A DNA stretch of 64,000 bases from Phyllobacterium sp. 628 (GCF_014189505.1 NZ_CP050301.1:1433501-1497500); one strand, 5' to 3'. Positions 27,706 through 35,939 are shown, counted from the stretch's first letter. The notes: a model not told the origin generated them from the letters alone. Translations and numbers: made by a program.

Positions 27706-28722
27706 ATGCGTGCCGTTGCCTATTACGAATCACAGCCAATCACTGCGGAAACATCACTTGTCGACATCGATCTGCCCAAGCCAGACGGGGTGAAGGGGCG
27801 CGATCTTCTGGTCGAGGTAAAAGCCATTTCCGTCAATCCGGTCGATACGAAAGTGCGCGCGGGTATGAAGCCGGAAGCAGGGCAGCCCAGAATTCTCGGA
27901 TGGGATGCCGCAGGGATCGTTGTCGCCGCAGGGCCGGATGCCAGACATTTCAAAGTGGGTGATGAAGTCTTCTATGCGGGTAGTATTGATCGCCCCGGAA
28001 CGAATTCGGAGTTTCACGTTGTTGATGAGCGCATTGTCGGAAAGAAGCCAAAGTCTCTCGATTTCAGCGCTGCCGCCGCCTTACCGCTGACGTCAGTGAC
28101 CGCATGGGAAATGCTGTTTGACAGGCTTCAGATTAAAACGCCGGTAGCCGGTGCTGCCAATGCTATCCTCATCATCGGCGGCGCTGGCGGTGTCGGATCC
28201 ATTGCTGTTCAGCTCGCGCGGCAATTGACCAATCTCACTGTCATCGCCACGGCCTCACGCCCTGAAACGCAAAATTGGGTAAAAGAACTGGGTGCCCATT
28301 ATGTCATCGACCACTCCAAGCCGCTTGCTGCACAGGTCGAAGCCCTTGGGATCGGTGCCCCGGCCTTTGTCTTTGCGACGACAAACTCCGATGATCATCG
28401 CACGGAAATCGCTGCGCTGATCGCCCCGCAGGGCAGGTTCGGCCTGATCGACGATCCTAAGACTTATGATGTCCTGCCCTTCAAATGGAAAAGCGTCTCC
28501 ATCCACTGGGAAATGATGTTCACCCGTTCGCACTATCATACGGTTGATGTCGAAGAGCAGCACAACCTGCTTAACAGGGTGTCGGAACTTGTCGATGCCG
28601 GGACGATCCGCACCACTCTTGCTGAAGACCTCGGCACAATCTCCGCAGCCAATCTGAAGAAAGCGCATGCGCTGATCGAAAGCGGTCGTGCTCGTGGAAA
28701 GATCGTTCTATCCGGCTTCTGA
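27706..28722 (+). CDS. zinc-type alcohol dehydrogenase-like / NADPH:quinone reductase (MDR family)
   Basis: Medium-chain dehydrogenase/reductase of 338 residues. The N-terminal GroES-like domain contains VKAISVNPVDTKVRAGMKP (about 41-59), and the Rossmann domain contains ILIIGGAGGVGSIAVQLARQ (about 151-170). The catalytic zinc Cys/His pattern is absent, as in the QOR and ZADH-like group. It probably reduces quinones or alpha,beta-unsaturated carbonyls with NADPH. The gene is divergent from an HxlR regulator, a common arrangement for electrophile-inducible reductases. It converges on the MFS gene. Confidence 0.9.
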   Translation: MRAVAYYESQPITAETSLVDIDLPKPDGVKGRDLLVEVKAISVNPVDTKVRAGMKPEAGQPRILGWDAAGIVVAAGPDARHFKVGDEVFYAGSIDRPGTNSEFHVVDERIVGKKPKSLDFSAAAALPLTSVTAWEMLFDRLQIKTPVAGAANAILIIGGAGGVGSIAVQLARQLTNLTVIATASRPETQNWVKELGAHYVIDHSKPLAAQVEALGIGAPAFVFATTNSDDHRTEIAALIAPQGRFGLIDDPKTYDVLPFKWKSVSIHWEMMFTRSHYHTVDVEEQHNLLNRVSELVDAGTIRTTLAEDLGTISAANLKKAHALIESGRARGKIVLSGF

Positions 28723-28729
28723 TGGCTAA

Positions 28730-28755
28730 GCGGGCGGGGCGTATGCTCTGCCCGC
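28730..28755. terminator. hairpin between the convergent oxidoreductase and MFS genes
   Basis: GCGGGC (28730-28735) pairs with GCCCGC (28750-28755) around a 14-base loop. No clear U-run follows on either strand, so this is a modest candidate. Confidence 0.45.
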
Positions 28756-28771
28756 AAGTTCTTCGCATGAC

Positions 28772-30016
28772 TTATTTCGCAAAACGCAAGCCGCCGGTAA
28801 TAGCCACCACAAAGTAGACACCGCCGCAGATCAGCAAAAGATTCGTCGGGCTGCCGCCGTGGCTGGCTAGTGGAGCGGCCAGCATGCCGAACAACATACC
28901 GATATGGGTGGTGACGATATAGGCTCGCGTTGCCGGTGCAATATCAGCAGAAGGCAGCAAGGTCTGGCGCAATGTGGCAAAGGCAATGTCTTTGAACGGA
29001 CCGCCAAACCCCGACAATCCGGATGCCAGGATAAAGGCGGAAAGCCGCCAATGGTCAGATATAGGGGCAATGCAGGCCAGCGCCATGAGAAGAATGCCTG
29101 TCCCGGTCGCGCACACACCGAGGAAAATCATTCGCGCCGGTTGTTCAGGCATCGGGCGGTTGCCGACGATGAGGTTGGCGATCAGATTGCTCACACCGAA
29201 TGCCGCGATCACCAGCCCATAAAGCCCGAAGCCTGTTGTCAGCGATGCATCGAACTGGCTGGATATGATCAGGGGAACGGCAAGGAAGAATGCCACGTAC
29301 CACGCGCCGCTGATGAAGGCGTTGCTGTCGAGCAGAAAGCCGAGCATCGGCTGTCTGTGCATGGCACGATAACCATACAACAGACTGAAGAACGGGTGTT
29401 TTCGTTCACTGCTGGCGGGCTGGGCAGGTAGTCTGCTCTGCAGCGGCAAAGCTGCTATGGCTGCTGCCGAGAGCAGAAAGCTCAAAGCATTGGCTGTGAA
29501 GAAATGAATAGGTGCGATAATCGCCCCTGCAAGAGCGATCAGACCGGGTCCAAGTAATCGTGCCAGCCGGTTCGTTGCGTCGAGCAGGGCATTGGTACCC
29601 GGAAGAAGTTCAGGCTCCTTAGCGACAAGCTGGGGCAGGATAGTTTGCAGTGCGGGCAGAAACAGCGCTTCGCCAGCAGCAAGGACCGCCACGGCAAGGG
29701 CCAATACCCACGGGTCCGGTTGCCCTTCAACCATCCAGACCGCCACCACGAGCACGAGAACAGCGCAGCGGCAAAGATCCGCGCCGATCATGGTGCGGCG
29801 GCGGTCCCACTGGTCGGACATTGTGCCGCCAAAAAACAGCACAGCAAGGATAATGGCCGACTTGACCGCCGTTATATAACCGGCCGAGGGGCCAAAAATA
29901 TCCACGGCAATCCAGCTAAGCGCAACTGTGTAAAGCTGGTCGCCTATAGCCGAGAGGGCAAGGCCGGACCAGAGCAGACCGATGGAGCGGCGGGAAAGCA
30001 GTTTGATGAATTGCAT
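28772..30016 (-). CDS. MFS efflux transporter (MFS_3 / macrolide-exporter-like)
   Basis: Inner-membrane 12-helix transporter of 414 residues. The N-terminus MQFIKLLSRRSIGLLWSGLA, the loop-2 motif GGTMSDQWDRRRTMIGADL (about 60-78), and the mid-protein ALPLQSRLPAQPASSERKHP linker between six-helix halves fit the MFS_3 group (EntS, MefA-like). Substrate candidates are macrolides, siderophores or other amphiphiles. It lies 85 bases downstream of the ArsR-type gene on the same strand with no terminator visible, so it may be part of the same metal-responsive operon. Confidence 0.86.
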   Translation of the reverse strand: MQFIKLLSRRSIGLLWSGLALSAIGDQLYTVALSWIAVDIFGPSAGYITAVKSAIILAVLFFGGTMSDQWDRRRTMIGADLCRCAVLVLVVAVWMVEGQPDPWVLALAVAVLAAGEALFLPALQTILPQLVAKEPELLPGTNALLDATNRLARLLGPGLIALAGAIIAPIHFFTANALSFLLSAAAIAALPLQSRLPAQPASSERKHPFFSLLYGYRAMHRQPMLGFLLDSNAFISGAWYVAFFLAVPLIISSQFDASLTTGFGLYGLVIAAFGVSNLIANLIVGNRPMPEQPARMIFLGVCATGTGILLMALACIAPISDHWRLSAFILASGLSGFGGPFKDIAFATLRQTLLPSADIAPATRAYIVTTHIGMLFGMLAAPLASHGGSPTNLLLICGGVYFVVAITGGLRFAK

Positions 30017-30101
30017 GAGATGAAAACGCGCTGGTGGAGTGGCAACCGCCGCAGGTTAGCGCATAATATTTCCATCGAATATGACGTTCTTACCTATTTT
30101 G

Positions 30102-30404
30102 TCAGTAGTCTTCACCGACGTGATGCGCCATGTCTGCAAGCATATCGCTCACATGCTTGTCGGCCAGTTCATAGAATATTTGCTTGGATACCCGGTTTCC
30201 GCGTACGAGCCGCGCCCCGCGTAGCAACCGCAAATGGTGACTGACCAGTGATTGCGAAAGCTGCAGACTTTCCGCGATATCGCCGACGGATCGCGGTGCT
30301 TCCAGACAATAAAACAGGATGCGCAGCCGCGTAGGATCGCCAAGCAGTCTGAATGTCTCTGCGAGCACAGTTGTATCGGCTTCGGGTGGCATATGCGGGA
30401 TCAT
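30102..30404 (-). CDS. ArsR/SmtB family metal sensor, zinc-type alpha5 site
   Basis: Metal-responsive repressor of 100 residues. The winged helix (about 15-75, with FRLLGDPTRLRILFYCLEAP and SQSLVSHHLRLLRGARLVRG) is followed by a C-terminal helix with Asp82-x-His84-x10-His95-x2-Glu98. That is the exact D-x-H-x10-H-x2-E/H alpha5 metal site of SmtB and CzrA, which senses zinc and sometimes cobalt. The N-terminal alpha3 cysteines of arsenic or cadmium sensors are lacking. Its ATG overlaps the CDF stop codon (ATGA), so the two are translationally coupled. It should bind the palindrome at 31462 and release DNA on zinc excess. Confidence 0.92.
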   Translation of the reverse strand: MIPHMPPEADTTVLAETFRLLGDPTRLRILFYCLEAPRSVGDIAESLQLSQSLVSHHLRLLRGARLVRGNRVSKQIFYELADKHVSDMLADMAHHVGEDY

Positions 30405-31432
30405 CAGTGCTTGTGTCCCGCATGGCTATGATCATGAGTGGCATGATCCCCGCCGCTTTCATCATGATCTCCATGGCCATGATCTGCGTGGTCATGATTG
30501 GGCGCCTTGGAGCCCGTGGGTTCAGCGATGACACATTCTTCATCCGGGGCATCTGGCCAGTCGATGGCAATGGTGGAGTGCCGGATGTCAAAGCGCTTCA
30601 CCAGCTCTACTTCGACGTTCCGGACAAGCGTGCGCGGATCGACGTCGGCCTTTGGTTCCACATGCAGGGTCGCCAGCGCCTTGCCTGATGTAATGAGCCA
30701 GACGTGGACATGGCGCACGGCAGCCAATCCGGTAATCGTTGTCATGAGATGGCGTGTGATTTCTTCGGGCTTGGCGTCTTCCGGCGCGCCTTCCAGCAAT
30801 ATGTGCAGCGAGTTGCGCAAGAGCGCCCAGGCACTGCGCAGGATCAGTATGGATACGACAATGGACAGGATCGGATCGATCGGTGTCCAGCCGGTAAAAT
30901 AGATCACGATAGCGGCCGTAATCGCGCCGACCGACCCCAGAAGATCACCCATCACATGCAGTACCGCACCCTTGATGTTGACGTGCTCCTTGTCGCCGCG
31001 CGTCAGGATCCAGAAAACCAGCATGTTGATGAGAAGCCCAACGACAGCAACGAGGAACATTGGTCCGGCCAGAACTTCGCCTGGCGCCCGAAAACGGTTG
31101 AAGGCCTCCATGGCAATCCAGACGACAATGGCAAAGAGCGCCACTGCGTTGATCAGGCCGGCGATTACCTCAAAGCGCAGATAGCCATAGGTACGGCTTT
31201 CGTCGGCGGTTCGTTGGCCAAACCGAAAAGCGGCATAAGACAATGCGAGCGCGCCTGCATCAGTCAACATGTGTCCGGCATCAGCAATCAGCGCCAATGA
31301 GCCAGACATGAGGCCGCCAATAACTTCGATAATCATGTAGCTGAACGTGATGACGAAGGCGATCAGCACCTTGCGCTGATTATCACTGGTGATCCTGGGG
31401 GCGTGGTCGTGACCCTCGTGCGATTGGGACAT
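30404..31432 (-). CDS. cation diffusion facilitator (zinc/cobalt/cadmium exporter)
   Basis: Proton-coupled divalent-metal antiporter of about 342 residues in the inner membrane. Six hydrophobic segments precede a cytosolic ferredoxin-like C-domain. Transport-site motifs are LIADAGHMLTDAGALALSYA (about 48-67, HxxxD) and LHVMGDLLGSVGAITAA (second HxxxD). The last 35 residues are an unusually His/Asp-rich tail (HDHADHGHGDHDE..., then HDHSHAGHKH) that can bind metal. The ATG at 31432 (MSQSHEGHDH) is preferred over a TTG at 31462 that lies inside the operator. It is the first gene of the operon with the zinc-type ArsR, indicating zinc efflux. Confidence 0.93.
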   Translation of the reverse strand: MSQSHEGHDHAPRITSDNQRKVLIAFVITFSYMIIEVIGGLMSGSLALIADAGHMLTDAGALALSYAAFRFGQRTADESRTYGYLRFEVIAGLINAVALFAIVVWIAMEAFNRFRAPGEVLAGPMFLVAVVGLLINMLVFWILTRGDKEHVNIKGAVLHVMGDLLGSVGAITAAIVIYFTGWTPIDPILSIVVSILILRSAWALLRNSLHILLEGAPEDAKPEEITRHLMTTITGLAAVRHVHVWLITSGKALATLHVEPKADVDPRTLVRNVEVELVKRFDIRHSTIAIDWPDAPDEECVIAEPTGSKAPNHDHADHGHGDHDESGGDHATHDHSHAGHKH

Positions 31433-31461
31433 GGTGCGGGCTCGATCTGTTGATAATGTCA

Positions 31462-31487
31462 AACATATAAATACATATTCATATGTT
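31462..31487 (-). promoter_or_regulatory. ArsR/SmtB-type operator before the CDF gene
   Basis: On the minus strand AACATATGAAT-ATGT-ATTTATATGTT forms 11-base arms with a single mismatch around 4 bases, 30 bases upstream of the CDF start. Size and AT-rich ATATG...CATAT character match SmtB/CzrA-family operators. The ArsR gene in this operon encodes the likely ligand. Confidence 0.75.
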
Positions 31488-31563
31488 GCATGTCAACTGA
31501 ATGGCTGCGTGCGATTGTGTCAATCCACCGGGCGTTTGCCCGATGGATTATTGTCAATGGATG

Positions 31564-32268
31564 TCAGGCGGCGAGGTGTGTTCCAACATCGTCCAGCGTC
31601 ACGTGGCCGAGAAATTTGCCGGCCGTGATTGCCGGAGTTGCGTCTTCGATGGCATGGGCAAAAATGACGGCTTTATCTGCTTCAAGTTTCTGCAGATAGC
31701 GGTGGAGGCCCGGATAGTCCGTCTTCAGGTCAAACAAGCCAAGATCTTCGCCCCACCGGGCAATTCCGATGAGGTAAGCATCGGCGATTGTCTTGGTCTC
31801 GCCGACAAGCCAGTCTCGGCCTTGCAGGTGCAATTGCAGGGTGGCATAGCCCGCTGCGGCTTTTTCCTTGGCCAGATCGCGCAGTATTGCGATTGCAGGA
31901 TCGCCTTCTCCAAGTTTGTAGGCAGCCCATGCCGGTGCGAAGGCTGAGTGGAAACTGGTGTGCAGATAAGCCAGCATCTGGTTGAGACTGTCATAGGCTT
32001 TGGTGCCCTGCGCAAATCCAAGTTTCCGGTCCAGATCACGGGCAGCTATGTTCTGCAGAATGGCAAAACTTTCGCGAAGGCTTGTGCTGTCTTCGAGAAG
32101 CAATGTCGGTGTCTGATGCATGGAGTTGACGCGGCGGTAGATATCGCTTTTCGATTTCGCCAGCATGTCGATGCGGCTCAGCCGATAGGGCTGGCCGAGC
32201 CATTCCAGCGCGACGATCGAGCCGAATGAACAGCCATGCGGCACGCCATAAAACAATACAGGTTCCAT
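31564..32268 (-). CDS. glutathione S-transferase-like protein
   Basis: Thioredoxin-fold GST-like protein of 234 residues. The N-domain begins MEPVLFYGVPHGCSFGSIVA with Ser/Cys near the active site, followed by MHQTPTLLLEDSTSLRESFA (about 50-69), and an all-helical C-domain with the GRDWLVGETKTIADAYLIGI hydrophobic staple (about 150-170). The start at 32268 has AAGGAA 6 bases upstream; an ATG at 32274 is too close to that site. It is divergent from the third HxlR regulator across the 27-base palindrome at 32358. Electrophile detoxification is likely; the substrate is unknown. Confidence 0.87.
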   Translation of the reverse strand: MEPVLFYGVPHGCSFGSIVALEWLGQPYRLSRIDMLAKSKSDIYRRVNSMHQTPTLLLEDSTSLRESFAILQNIAARDLDRKLGFAQGTKAYDSLNQMLAYLHTSFHSAFAPAWAAYKLGEGDPAIAILRDLAKEKAAAGYATLQLHLQGRDWLVGETKTIADAYLIGIARWGEDLGLFDLKTDYPGLHRYLQKLEADKAVIFAHAIEDATPAITAGKFLGHVTLDDVGTHLAA

Positions 32269-32357
32269 TTTCATTTCCTTGTTTTTTGAATGTCAAACCG
32301 CGGTGAAATGGAACATGGCTATGTCGGTTACTATTGTAAAGAAGGCACAAAAATGTC

Positions 32358-32384
32358 ATGTTGGTACAAATTTTATACCAACAT
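32358..32384. promoter_or_regulatory. perfect palindrome upstream of the third HxlR gene
   Basis: ATGTTGGTA (32358-32366) and TACCAACAT (32376-32384) are perfect 9-base arms around nine AT-rich bases. It ends 18 bases before the HxlR ATG and about 90 bases from the divergent GST start. This is the best candidate HxlR operator in the window. Confidence 0.7.
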
Positions 32385-32402
32385 TTGATGGGAATACCGG
32401 CC

Positions 32403-32735
32403 ATGAAAGATCGGGTTTCAAAGTGCCCTCTGGAAAATACCATGCTGGTTCTGGGCGGCCGCTGGCGCATGCTGCTGATCTACTATCTGTTGGAAGGAAC
32501 GAAGCGCTTCAGCGACCTTCGGCGCGACATGCCGAAAATCTCCCAGCGTATGCTCACGCTTGATCTGCGCGCGCTGGAAGAAGCCGGTTATGTCACGCGC
32601 ACTGTTTTCCCTGAAGTTCCGGTCCGGGTTGAATACAGCCTGACGGAAGAGGGGTGGCGGCTTAAAGCACTGGTTGATGTGCTCGGCGAATGCGGTGACC
32701 GGCTTGCAGCGCGTGGCTATATGGTCGCCGCTTGA
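32403..32735 (+). CDS. HxlR family transcriptional regulator (third of three)
   Basis: Winged-helix regulator of 110 residues. The core is LENTMLVLGGRWRMLLIYYL (about 10-29), LEGTKRFSDLRRDMPKISQR and MLTLDLRALEEAGYVTRTVF. A single Cys (SKCPLENT, about residue 8) sits where redox-sensing HxlR proteins have their reactive thiol. The ATG at 32403 is chosen because the open frame upstream (from 32358) coincides with a perfect palindrome, which is more likely promoter than coding. It probably represses itself and the divergent GST-like gene. Confidence 0.88.
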   Translation: MKDRVSKCPLENTMLVLGGRWRMLLIYYLLEGTKRFSDLRRDMPKISQRMLTLDLRALEEAGYVTRTVFPEVPVRVEYSLTEEGWRLKALVDVLGECGDRLAARGYMVAA

Positions 32736-32855
32736 TCCTCACAACGTTGGCACAATCACAGGTGACACGATTGCCGTGATCGGTTAAGCGATGCCATCGG
32801 AACTTTGGTTCAAATCGCCAACACAATCTGCCTTTGGCAATCTGAAAGGATCGGC

Positions 32856-33713
32856 ATGACCGACATGCTACATTTGCAGCGTCTCGATGCACTCAAAGAT
32901 CACTATGATGTGCTCCTGTGCGATGTCTGGGGTGTTTTGCACAATGGCGTTGATTCCTTTGCCTCTGCTTCGAAGGCGTTGCAGCGGGCGCGTGAATCCG
33001 GCCAGACGGTTGTTTTGATCACCAATGCGCCACGTCCCTTCGCGGGTGTTGCCCAGCAGATTGAGATGCTGGGCGTGCCGAATTCAGCTTACGACCGTAT
33101 CGTCACCTCGGGCGATGTCACCCGTGAGTTGATCCGCAACGCGCCGCGCCGTCTATTTCATCTGGGCCCGGAGCGGGACGAAACGCTTTATGAAGGTCTT
33201 GATGTCGAACTCGTGGAGGAGCGTGAGGCGGATGTTGTTGTCTGCACCGGTTTCTTTGATGATGATTCCGAAGGTCCGGAAGACTACGCCGACATGCTGA
33301 CGCGCTTTCGCTCGCGTGATCTGCCCTTCATCTGCGCCAATCCCGATATTGTGGTGGAACGTGGTGACCGGCTGGTCTGGTGTGCGGGTGCACTCGCACG
33401 CGATTACGGCCAGCTTGGCGGGCGCACTCTGATTGCCGGAAAGCCGCATCGTCCCATTTACGAGGCGGCTATCGCTGCTGCCGAGGCCGTGCGCGGTAAG
33501 CCTGTCGATCTGACGCGCGTGCTTGCTATTGGAGACGGCATGTTGACGGACGTCAAGGGCGCCGATCTTTTCGGGATCGATGTTCTCTATATTTCCGGCG
33601 GCATTCATGCTGGTGATTATGCAATGGACGGTGGTGTTGATCTTGAAAAACTGCTGGCCTTTCTCAAAAAGCATGGCAGCAATCCTGTCGCGACCATGCC
33701 GGCTCTTGCCTGA
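32856..33713 (+). CDS. HAD-superfamily class IIA hydrolase (TIGR01459 type)
   Basis: Predicted phosphatase of about 285 residues, related to NagD and phosphoglycolate-type HAD-IIA enzymes. Motif I is VLLCDVWGVLHNGVDSF (about 18-34, with the nucleophile Asp), motif II VVLITNAPRP, and motif III/IV LAIGDGMLTDVKGADLFGID (about 226-245). The capped IIA insert includes CTGFFDDDSEGPEDYADML. The ATG at 32856 has AAAGGA about 6 bases upstream; the open frame starts at 32805. ribF follows 12 bases later, so it may dephosphorylate flavin or nucleotide compounds, but this is speculative. Confidence 0.9.
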   Translation: MTDMLHLQRLDALKDHYDVLLCDVWGVLHNGVDSFASASKALQRARESGQTVVLITNAPRPFAGVAQQIEMLGVPNSAYDRIVTSGDVTRELIRNAPRRLFHLGPERDETLYEGLDVELVEEREADVVVCTGFFDDDSEGPEDYADMLTRFRSRDLPFICANPDIVVERGDRLVWCAGALARDYGQLGGRTLIAGKPHRPIYEAAIAAAEAVRGKPVDLTRVLAIGDGMLTDVKGADLFGIDVLYISGGIHAGDYAMDGGVDLEKLLAFLKKHGSNPVATMPALA

Positions 33714-33725
33714 GGTAATAGTATC

Positions 33726-34706
33726 ATGCCGATTTTACGCCTGACGGACCCTTCTCACCTGCCGCAGCATCTGAAGGGTGCGGTAGTGGCGATCGGCAAT
33801 TTTGACGGCGTGCATCGGGGTCATCAGGCAGTTTTGGAACGGGCGCTTGATGCAGCCCATGCAGCAGGCAAACCATCGCTTGTCCTGACGTTCGAGCCGC
33901 ATCCGCGCAGTGTTTTTGTCCCGGATCAGCCGGTTGACCGGCTGACGCCTGCTGCCGAAAAGGCATCCATCCTGGAAGCGCTCGGTTTCGACGCTGTGGT
34001 CGAATGCCATTTCACCAGGGATTTTTCTCAACTGACCGCCGACGTTTTTGTCGACCAGATTCTCGTTGAAGGTCTGGGTGCCAGCCGCATTGTGGCGGGG
34101 TTTGATTTTCATTTCGGCAAGGGACGCCAGGGTGGTCCGGCTTTTCTGATGGATGCCGGCGAAAAGCGCGGCTTTCAGGTAACGCTCGTCGATGCATTCC
34201 GTGACGAAGGCGGTCAGGCAATCTCGTCCAGCCGCATCCGTGCGCTCATGGGTGAGGGCGACGTGGCAGAGGCGGCGGGTTTGCTGGGATATCGTCACCG
34301 GGTGCGTGCAGAAGTCATCCATGGCAAGCAGCTCGGCCGGACAATCGGATTTCCCACGGCCAATATGGTGCTGCCGCCCGAAACCCATCTGAAGGAAGGC
34401 ATTTACGCGGTTCGGTTCCGCCGTGCCGACGGTACATTGTATGATGCAGTGGCCAGTTTTGGCCGCAGGCCGACCGTTGATACGAATGGCGAACCGCTTC
34501 TGGAAACCTACGTGTTTGATTTTACCGGTGAGCTCTACGGCGAAATCTGCTCAGTCTCGTTTTTTGCCTATCTGCGCGGCGAAGAAAAGTTCGATGGACT
34601 TGAGCCAATGATGCAACAGATCAAACGCGACGAAGAGGAGGCAAGGGCGCTTCTTCAGGGCGTAAAGCCACTTTCCGCTCTTGACGGCACGATTAATTTT
34701 CCATGA
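33726..34706 (+). CDS. ribF: bifunctional riboflavin kinase / FAD synthetase
   Basis: Phosphorylates riboflavin to FMN and adenylylates FMN to FAD; 326 residues, the typical bifunctional size. The nucleotidyltransferase domain shows IGNFDGVHRGHQAVL (about 21-35, the HxGH element), and the kinase domain shows GRTIGFPTANMVLPPE (about 205-220) with VASFGRRPTV. It supplies FAD to the GlcD/GlcE and acyl-CoA dehydrogenase proteins in this window. It is coupled to the HAD gene upstream. Confidence 0.94.
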   Translation: MPILRLTDPSHLPQHLKGAVVAIGNFDGVHRGHQAVLERALDAAHAAGKPSLVLTFEPHPRSVFVPDQPVDRLTPAAEKASILEALGFDAVVECHFTRDFSQLTADVFVDQILVEGLGASRIVAGFDFHFGKGRQGGPAFLMDAGEKRGFQVTLVDAFRDEGGQAISSSRIRALMGEGDVAEAAGLLGYRHRVRAEVIHGKQLGRTIGFPTANMVLPPETHLKEGIYAVRFRRADGTLYDAVASFGRRPTVDTNGEPLLETYVFDFTGELYGEICSVSFFAYLRGEEKFDGLEPMMQQIKRDEEEARALLQGVKPLSALDGTINFP

Positions 34707-34709
34707 AAC

Positions 34710-34724
34710 GGTAAATCGTTTACC
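34710..34724. promoter_or_regulatory. short palindrome between ribF and mipA
   Basis: GGTAAA (34710-34715) and TTTACC (34719-34724) flank TCG just after the ribF stop in an AT-rich 100-base gap. It could be an operator or weak hairpin for mipA. It resembles the GGTAAA...TTTACC palindrome before glcD, but the spacer length differs. Confidence 0.3.
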
Positions 34725-34810
34725 ATAAGAATAAATCCAATTTTATCTATCCTTCGGTAGCGTCATCCTCAAATCTGCCGCCCTCCCAGGCAAAAATTTG
34801 GAGTGATTTA

Positions 34811-35656
34811 ATGCATATTCGTTTTGTCGCCGCTCTTTCGGGCGCACTTGTTATTGCCGCAGCTACGCCTGGTCTTGCCGATGAATATTATCAGGGTGAG
34901 ACACAGAATCAGACCACCACTGCCCCGCGCGAACATTGGTGGTCCGGCGACTGGTATTTGACGCTGGGCGCCAAGGGCTTTGTCGCGCCGCGCTATGAAG
35001 GTGCCAAGGATTACCTGCTGCGGGCAGCGCCGGTGATTTCCATTGGACGGGCTGGATCGACGACACGTTTTAGTTCGCTCAACGACAATGCGTCCATCGG
35101 CTTTGTCGATACCGGCGTTTTCCGCGCGGGTATGACCGGCAAGTTGATCCCTGGCCGTGACAGCGGCGATACCCACATCAAGGGACTTCGCAAAGCGGAT
35201 TGGGGTGTTGAACTGGGTGGTTTTGCCGAATTCTACCCGACCGATAATATTCGCGGCCGCGTTGAAGTGCGCCGGGGCATCAGCGCGCACGAAGGCGTGG
35301 TTGCCGACTTTGCCATTGATGCATTCAAGGATCTGACGCCGACTGTTCGTGTTTCCGCTGGTCCCCGCGCGACCGTCGCCACCAAGGAATATTTCCGCCA
35401 GTACTACGGCGTGAACGCAACGGAATCGGCTGCAACGGGGCTGGCCCAATATAAACCGGGTGGTGGTCTCAAATCACTTGGCATCGGCGGCCAGATTACC
35501 TGGAAAGCCACAGACAAGATCGAAACCAGCGCTTATGCCGAATATAGCCGCCTAATGGGACCTGCGTCCGATTCCAGTCTCGTCAAGGATAAGGGTTCAG
35601 CCAATCAGGCAACCTTTGGCCTGCAGGCAACCTATCGTTTCGACTTCGCCCTTTAG
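34811..35656 (+). CDS. MipA/OmpV family outer-membrane protein
   Basis: Predicted outer-membrane beta-barrel of 281 residues with a Sec signal peptide (MHIRFVAALSGALVIAAATP, then GLA). The body consists of alternating amphipathic strands such as DWYLTLGAKGFVAPRYEGAK (about 45-64) and ends with a C-terminal aromatic-poor LQATYRFDFAL strand, the family's usual barrel closure. MipA in E. coli scaffolds murein-synthesis enzymes, whereas OmpV-like proteins are porin-like; which role applies here is unclear. A terminator follows at 35667. Confidence 0.9.
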   Translation: MHIRFVAALSGALVIAAATPGLADEYYQGETQNQTTTAPREHWWSGDWYLTLGAKGFVAPRYEGAKDYLLRAAPVISIGRAGSTTRFSSLNDNASIGFVDTGVFRAGMTGKLIPGRDSGDTHIKGLRKADWGVELGGFAEFYPTDNIRGRVEVRRGISAHEGVVADFAIDAFKDLTPTVRVSAGPRATVATKEYFRQYYGVNATESAATGLAQYKPGGGLKSLGIGGQITWKATDKIETSAYAEYSRLMGPASDSSLVKDKGSANQATFGLQATYRFDFAL

Positions 35657-35666
35657 GCAAGTTCGA

Positions 35667-35700
35667 GGGTTGACGCGAAGTTTATTGCGTCAGCCCCTTT
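35667..35700 (+). terminator. hairpin terminator after mipA
   Basis: GGGTTGACGC (35667-35676) pairs with GCGTCAGCCC (35687-35696) with one G-T pair around a 10-base loop, followed by CTTT. Confidence 0.72.
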
Positions 35701-35795
35701 ATTCTGGAAGCAGTGATTGCTAAAAGCGCGCTCATGAAAACTATTTCCTGGGCGCTCACGCTGTCCATACCACGTCAGACACCGCGAATTACTGG

Positions 35796-35879
35796 CCCGG
35801 CCTTCCGGTTTGCCTGAAGCTTAAGGCTTGCGGGTGCGGAAGGTCCGGGGTTTCCGGATGCGCCATCGCGCTCTTTTTT
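35796..35879 (+). ncRNA. structured leader before ileS, possible attenuator
   Basis: In the 283-base gap before ileS, CCCGGCCTTCCG (35796-35807) can pair with CGGAAGGTCCGGG (35837-35849) with one bulged T. Alternatively the 3' part of that stem can form a TCCGG/CCGGA hairpin (35844-35848 and 35854-35858). A weak GCGC stem (35860-35871) and a T6 run (35874-35879) follow. This resembles a terminator/antiterminator arrangement, but it has no T-box features and no leader peptide I recognise. Function is unproven. Confidence 0.35.
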
Positions 35880-35939
35880 GATTTTCCTACCATCATCGCC
35901 TGCAGCGATCACGCGCGGGCCCGTTCATAAGCTGGAAAA

